NCBI RefSeq assembly: GCF_900544955.1
Contig: NZ_UQXD01000030.1
Span: 1 to 29,481, forward strand
Direction of reading: 5' to 3'
Origin: an uncultured Oscillibacter sp.
GTDB lineage: Bacteria; Bacillota; Clostridia; Oscillospirales; Oscillospiraceae
DNA length: 29,481 bases
Shown: piece by piece, positions 26,717-29,481 of the stretch
How the letters are laid out: every line of letters starts with the position of its first letter
Numbering within the stretch: position 1 is the first letter of the stretch
The notes under the pieces: generated by a model
The model's input: only the letters and a program-made list of their open reading frames with translations
Databases searched by the model: none
Told to the model about the DNA's origin: nothing
Translations under genes and position numbers: made by a program

Positions 26717-26746
26717 ATTGTACACCGAAAGGCGGCGGTTCGTCAA
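26717..26746 (-). promoter_or_regulatory. Sigma-A promoter heading the 11-kb minus-strand operon
   Basis: Minus-strand TTGACG (26741-26746), an 18-base spacer and TACAAT (26717-26722). Both hexamers match five of six bases. No other strong promoter is seen until the terminator at 15460, although internal ones cannot be excluded. Confidence 0.75.
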
Positions 26747-26749
26747 TCA

Positions 26750-26895
26750 AATTTGCCGGAAGGCCATCGGGAATCCCCTCCGGGAAAAATTGCGGCGGCG
26801 AAACGCATGGGCGCAAGCCGCCGGAGGCCCGTTATCTAAGACGCTACGCCCCCGTTCCGTATTCGGAAGGGGAAGTCTCAGCCGGGAAAAATGCG
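26750..26895. other. Intergenic stretch without recognisable gene
   Basis: Between the divergent promoters. It holds an imperfect hairpin (26849-26872, core TTCCG/CGGAA with flanking CCCC/GGGG) and a GGCGGC/GCCGCC pair, but no ORF with a ribosome site and no identifiable element. It may mark the boundary of the inserted lower-GC segment that follows. Confidence 0.4.
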
Positions 26896-26924
26896 TTTCC
26901 ACACGCTCGATATTGTGGTAGAAT
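26896..26924 (+). promoter_or_regulatory. Sigma-A promoter of the methyltransferase island
   Basis: TTTCCA (26896-26901), a 17-base spacer and TAGAAT (26919-26924). Transcription would start near 26931, about 100 bases ahead of the methyltransferase ATG, so the leader peptide is within the message. Confidence 0.65.
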
Positions 26925-26953
26925 AAAAGAACGAAAGCGACAAATCGGGAGTT

Positions 26954-26974
26954 GTGTGTGCCTATGGCACATAC
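26954..26974 (+). promoter_or_regulatory. Leader hairpin enclosing the leader-peptide start codon
   Basis: A 9-bp stem with one G-T pair: 26954-26962 with 26966-26974, loop TAT. The A and T of the leader ORF's ATG (26964-26966) are in the loop and its G closes the stem, so folding would hinder initiation at the leader ORF. It has no T-tract and so is not a terminator. Confidence 0.5.
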
Positions 26975-27017
26975 TAAGGGGAAGCTTCCATATAAACAAG
27001 AGCCCGGTTATGAATAG
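26964..27017 (+). CDS. 17-residue leader peptide upstream of the methyltransferase gene
   Basis: ATG at 26964 to TAG at 27015-27017 encodes MAHTKGKLPYKQEPGYE. Its stop codon is embedded in the AGGAGG ribosome site (27016-27021) of the methyltransferase gene, which starts 13 bases later. A GGGAG upstream (26948-26952) is rather distant as its own ribosome site. Such an arrangement is typical of translational coupling or attenuation, as with drug-inducible resistance genes. The peptide is basic with two prolines in Lys/Tyr context. It could also be the vestigial 3' end of a gene lost upstream, since the frame is open only from this ATG. Function unproven. Confidence 0.45.
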   Translation: MAHTKGKLPYKQEPGYE

Positions 27018-27030
27018 GAGGAACCATAAA

Positions 27031-27789
27031 ATGGAAAGCAAACAGCCATCCGTAATGGATTTACTGATTGAAACGCACGTCGGCTTGGAACGGCAGGGAC
27101 CCGGCAGCCCTGAGATGACACGCAAGGCGTTGAGCTTCCTTGATCTGGATCGAATTTCGCGTACGGCGGATTTGGGCTGCGGAAGCGGCGGGCAAACCAT
27201 GGTAATCGCCCAGCACCTGGCCGGTACCATCATCGGCTTAGACCTGTTCCCCGACTTTATTAACGTGTTTAATGAAAATGCCCAAAAGCAGAATTTGGGG
27301 GAGCGGGTAAAGGGCGCTGTCGGCTCGATGGACAATCTGCCTTTTGAAAAAGAGTCGTTGGACCTGATCTGGTCCGAGGGGGCGATCGACAACATTGGGT
27401 TTGAAAGGGGCCTTGCGCATTGGCATGGCTTTCTCAAAAAAAACGGCTATGTTGTCGTGACATGTCCCTCATGGCTCACAGAGGAGCATCCCGCCGTCAT
27501 TGAAAAGTTCTGGTCTGATGCCGGGAGCAGATTGGATGCCATTGAGCACAATATCGGGCTGCTGCAAAAATGCGGCTATCAGTTTACGGCTTCCTTTACA
27601 CTGCCGGAAACATGCTGGACGGACAACTATTTTATTCCGCGCGAAGCCGCACTCCAATCGCTCTTAAAGAAATATGCCGGGAATGCAACCGCAGAGGCGT
27701 TTGTCGAGGAGAACCGCAATGAGGTGGCGTTGTACGCAAACTATCAACAGTATTATGGATACGTCTTCTATATTGGCCAAAAAATATAG
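27031..27789 (+). CDS. Class I SAM-dependent methyltransferase, probably acquired
   Basis: A 252-residue protein with the AdoMet-binding motif ADLGCGSGGQTMVIAQ (46-61), the acidic motif GLDLFPDFI, GSMDNLPFEKESLDLIWSEGAIDNIGFERGL (motifs II-III) and WHGFLKKNGYVVVT, a Methyltransf_11/25-type small-molecule enzyme. The characteristic opening MDLLIETHVGLERQGPGSPEMT and CWTDNYFIP near the end mark a well-populated subgroup in gut Bacteroides and clostridia; the substrate is unknown to me. Its base composition is visibly more A/T-rich (GAAAAT, TTTATT, AAAAAA codons) than every neighbour, and it stands alone on the plus strand with its own promoter and leader. The ATG follows AGGAGG at nine bases. 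No terminator with a good stem follows within 200 bases. Confidence 0.88.
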   Translation: MESKQPSVMDLLIETHVGLERQGPGSPEMTRKALSFLDLDRISRTADLGCGSGGQTMVIAQHLAGTIIGLDLFPDFINVFNENAQKQNLGERVKGAVGSMDNLPFEKESLDLIWSEGAIDNIGFERGLAHWHGFLKKNGYVVVTCPSWLTEEHPAVIEKFWSDAGSRLDAIEHNIGLLQKCGYQFTASFTLPETCWTDNYFIPREAALQSLLKKYAGNATAEAFVEENRNEVALYANYQQYYGYVFYIGQKI

Positions 27790-27954
27790 GAGAAGCTAGG
27801 GCCCATACGAAAATGGAACCGTGCAAAAAGAAGGATTTGTCGATAAAATCGTGTTTTTCGTAGTCTTCCAAAAATTCCTATAAGAATCCATCCCCCAGAA
27901 AGCGGCTCCTTTGTTCCAAGCCTCTGCCCCGGAGAAACTTCCCGGCAGCCTCCC
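27790..27954. other. A/T-rich tail of the methyltransferase segment
   Basis: It holds inverted A/T-rich pieces (ACGAAAA near 27807 and TTTTTCGT near 27855) and a minus-strand open frame from TTG 27871 that reads MEDYEKHDFIDKSFFLHGSI before running into antisense of the methyltransferase gene. No intact gene; composition changes back to GC-rich after about 27890, so this is probably the right edge of the inserted segment. Confidence 0.35.
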
Positions 27955-27990
27955 CAAAAAGCAAGCGGCGGCCCAGAGGGCCGCCGCTTG
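27955..27990 (-). terminator. Terminator after the flavin/iron-sulfur oxidoreductase gene
   Basis: A perfect 13-bp stem CAAGCGGCGGCCC (27962-27974) with its complement at 27978-27990 and an AGA loop. The minus strand continues CTTTTT (plus A at 27956-27960). It abuts the stop codon at 27991. Confidence 0.93.
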
Positions 27991-28565
27991 TCACACTTCT
28001 TCCAGCAGGCGCCGGGCAAATGCCCGCGCCCGGTCCGCCTTCTCCCCGTCCATGAAGGGGACGCTGTAGCTCCGGTGCCGCTCGGCACAGCCCCCCAGGT
28101 ACCGCAGGCCGGAGTGCCTGCAATACCGCCGCATCCCCTCCTCGAAGAGGTCGCAGCCCCGCTCCGGCGGGTAGCCGCAGCTCATCACCAGCGCCAGGGC
28201 CTTTCCCTCCCACAGGGAGGGGCCCCGCTCCGGGCCGTAGAACTTGTTCATGCCGTACACCAGCCGGTCCAGCAGGGCCTTCATGGGCGGCGTGCAGTAC
28301 CAGGCGTAGATGGGCGTGGCCAGCACGATGAGATCGCTTCCCAGAACCAGGTCGAACAGCGCCTGGCCGTCGTCCCTCCGGGAGCAGCCGAAGCCCTTCC
28401 AGTCCCGCTGGCAGCACCGGCAGGCCACGCAGGGCTGGATGTCCCGCTCGTAGAGCCAGACTGTCTCCACCTCCGCCCCGCCTTTGCGGAGCTCCTCGCA
28501 GAAGGGCTCCAGCAGAGCGGCGGTGTTGCCCTGGCGCCGGGGACTGCCCATCAGGACGCAGACCC

Positions 28566-28569
<4 letters not shown>
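27991..28569 (-). CDS. Flavodoxin-family NAD(P)H/FMN oxidoreductase, iron-sulfur flavoprotein type
   Basis: A 192-residue protein with the FMN phosphate loop GSPRRQGNT (8-16) and the flavin-contacting LATPIYAWYCTPPMKALLDRL. A cysteine cluster C47-x2-C50-x2-C53-x8-C62 (also C52) is like the compact motif of archaeal/clostridial iron-sulfur flavoproteins, so a 4Fe-4S cluster next to FMN is likely. Acts as an electron carrier or reductase; substrate unknown. The start is GTG at 28569 overlapping the upstream stop by four bases (GTGA), so it is translationally coupled to the dehydratase-activase-like gene, suggesting an electron-supply role, which is inference. Confidence 0.88.

Positions 28570-29481
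<912 letters not shown>

Overview
The window is a gene-dense, GC-rich (roughly 60-65% by eye) stretch of a low-redundancy Firmicutes chromosome. The DnaG-RpoD pair, a housekeeping ECF-transporter module next to truA, a ClpE-type unfoldase, CvpA, an EFR1 ferredoxin-flavodoxin and a 2-hydroxyacyl-CoA dehydratase activase relative all fit an anaerobic gut clostridium of the Oscillospiraceae (Flavonifractor/Lawsonibacter/Oscillibacter type). That placement is inference from gene content, not a search. No rRNA, tRNA, CRISPR array, intact IS or prophage is visible.

Layout. (1) 1-2860, minus strand: a two-gene unit (Cys-rich DUF3795-like membrane protein, then a LURP-one/YxjI-like protein), a purine-type phosphoribosyltransferase with its own promoter and terminator, and an Sfp-type phosphopantetheinyl transferase. 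(2) 2862-6337, plus: dnaG-rpoD, closed by a 15-bp-stem terminator, followed by a block of four more hairpins. (3) 6528-7987, minus: a short MgtE magnesium transporter behind a 450-nt leader. The leader holds a sigma-A promoter, an M-box (Mg2+) riboswitch, an intrinsic terminator with a readable antiterminator, and then a 30-codon leader ORF rich in Pro-Asp pairs. (4) 7994-11961, minus: an AraC/GyrI-like regulator, RecQ, and a PRK06851-like P-loop protein. (5) 12112-13266: a plus-strand S11 D,D-carboxypeptidase converging on a minus-strand membrane lipase and EFR1 pair.

(6) 15501-26746, minus: one promoter at 26717-26746 heads about 11 kb of closely spaced or overlapping genes: RlmI-like methyltransferase, half-length MreB-like protein, ecfA1, ecfA2, ecfT, two tandem paralogous membrane-anchored proteins, truA, a DUF5711 protein, cvpA, clpE and a small Cys4 protein, ending at a terminator at 15460-15494. 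The ecf-truA neighbourhood is the classic Firmicutes arrangement, here with the two paralogs inserted. (7) 26896-27789, plus: an island of visibly lower GC carrying a class I SAM methyltransferase behind a 17-codon leader peptide whose start codon sits in a hairpin loop; probably acquired. (8) 27955-29481, minus: an iron-sulfur/flavin oxidoreductase coupled to the C-terminal part of a dehydratase-activase-like protein that runs off the window.

Most remarkable are the two-layer mgtE leader (riboswitch plus candidate MgtL-like peptide), the leader-peptide-controlled methyltransferase, the two tandem paralogs inside the ecf-truA operon, and the half-MreB protein.
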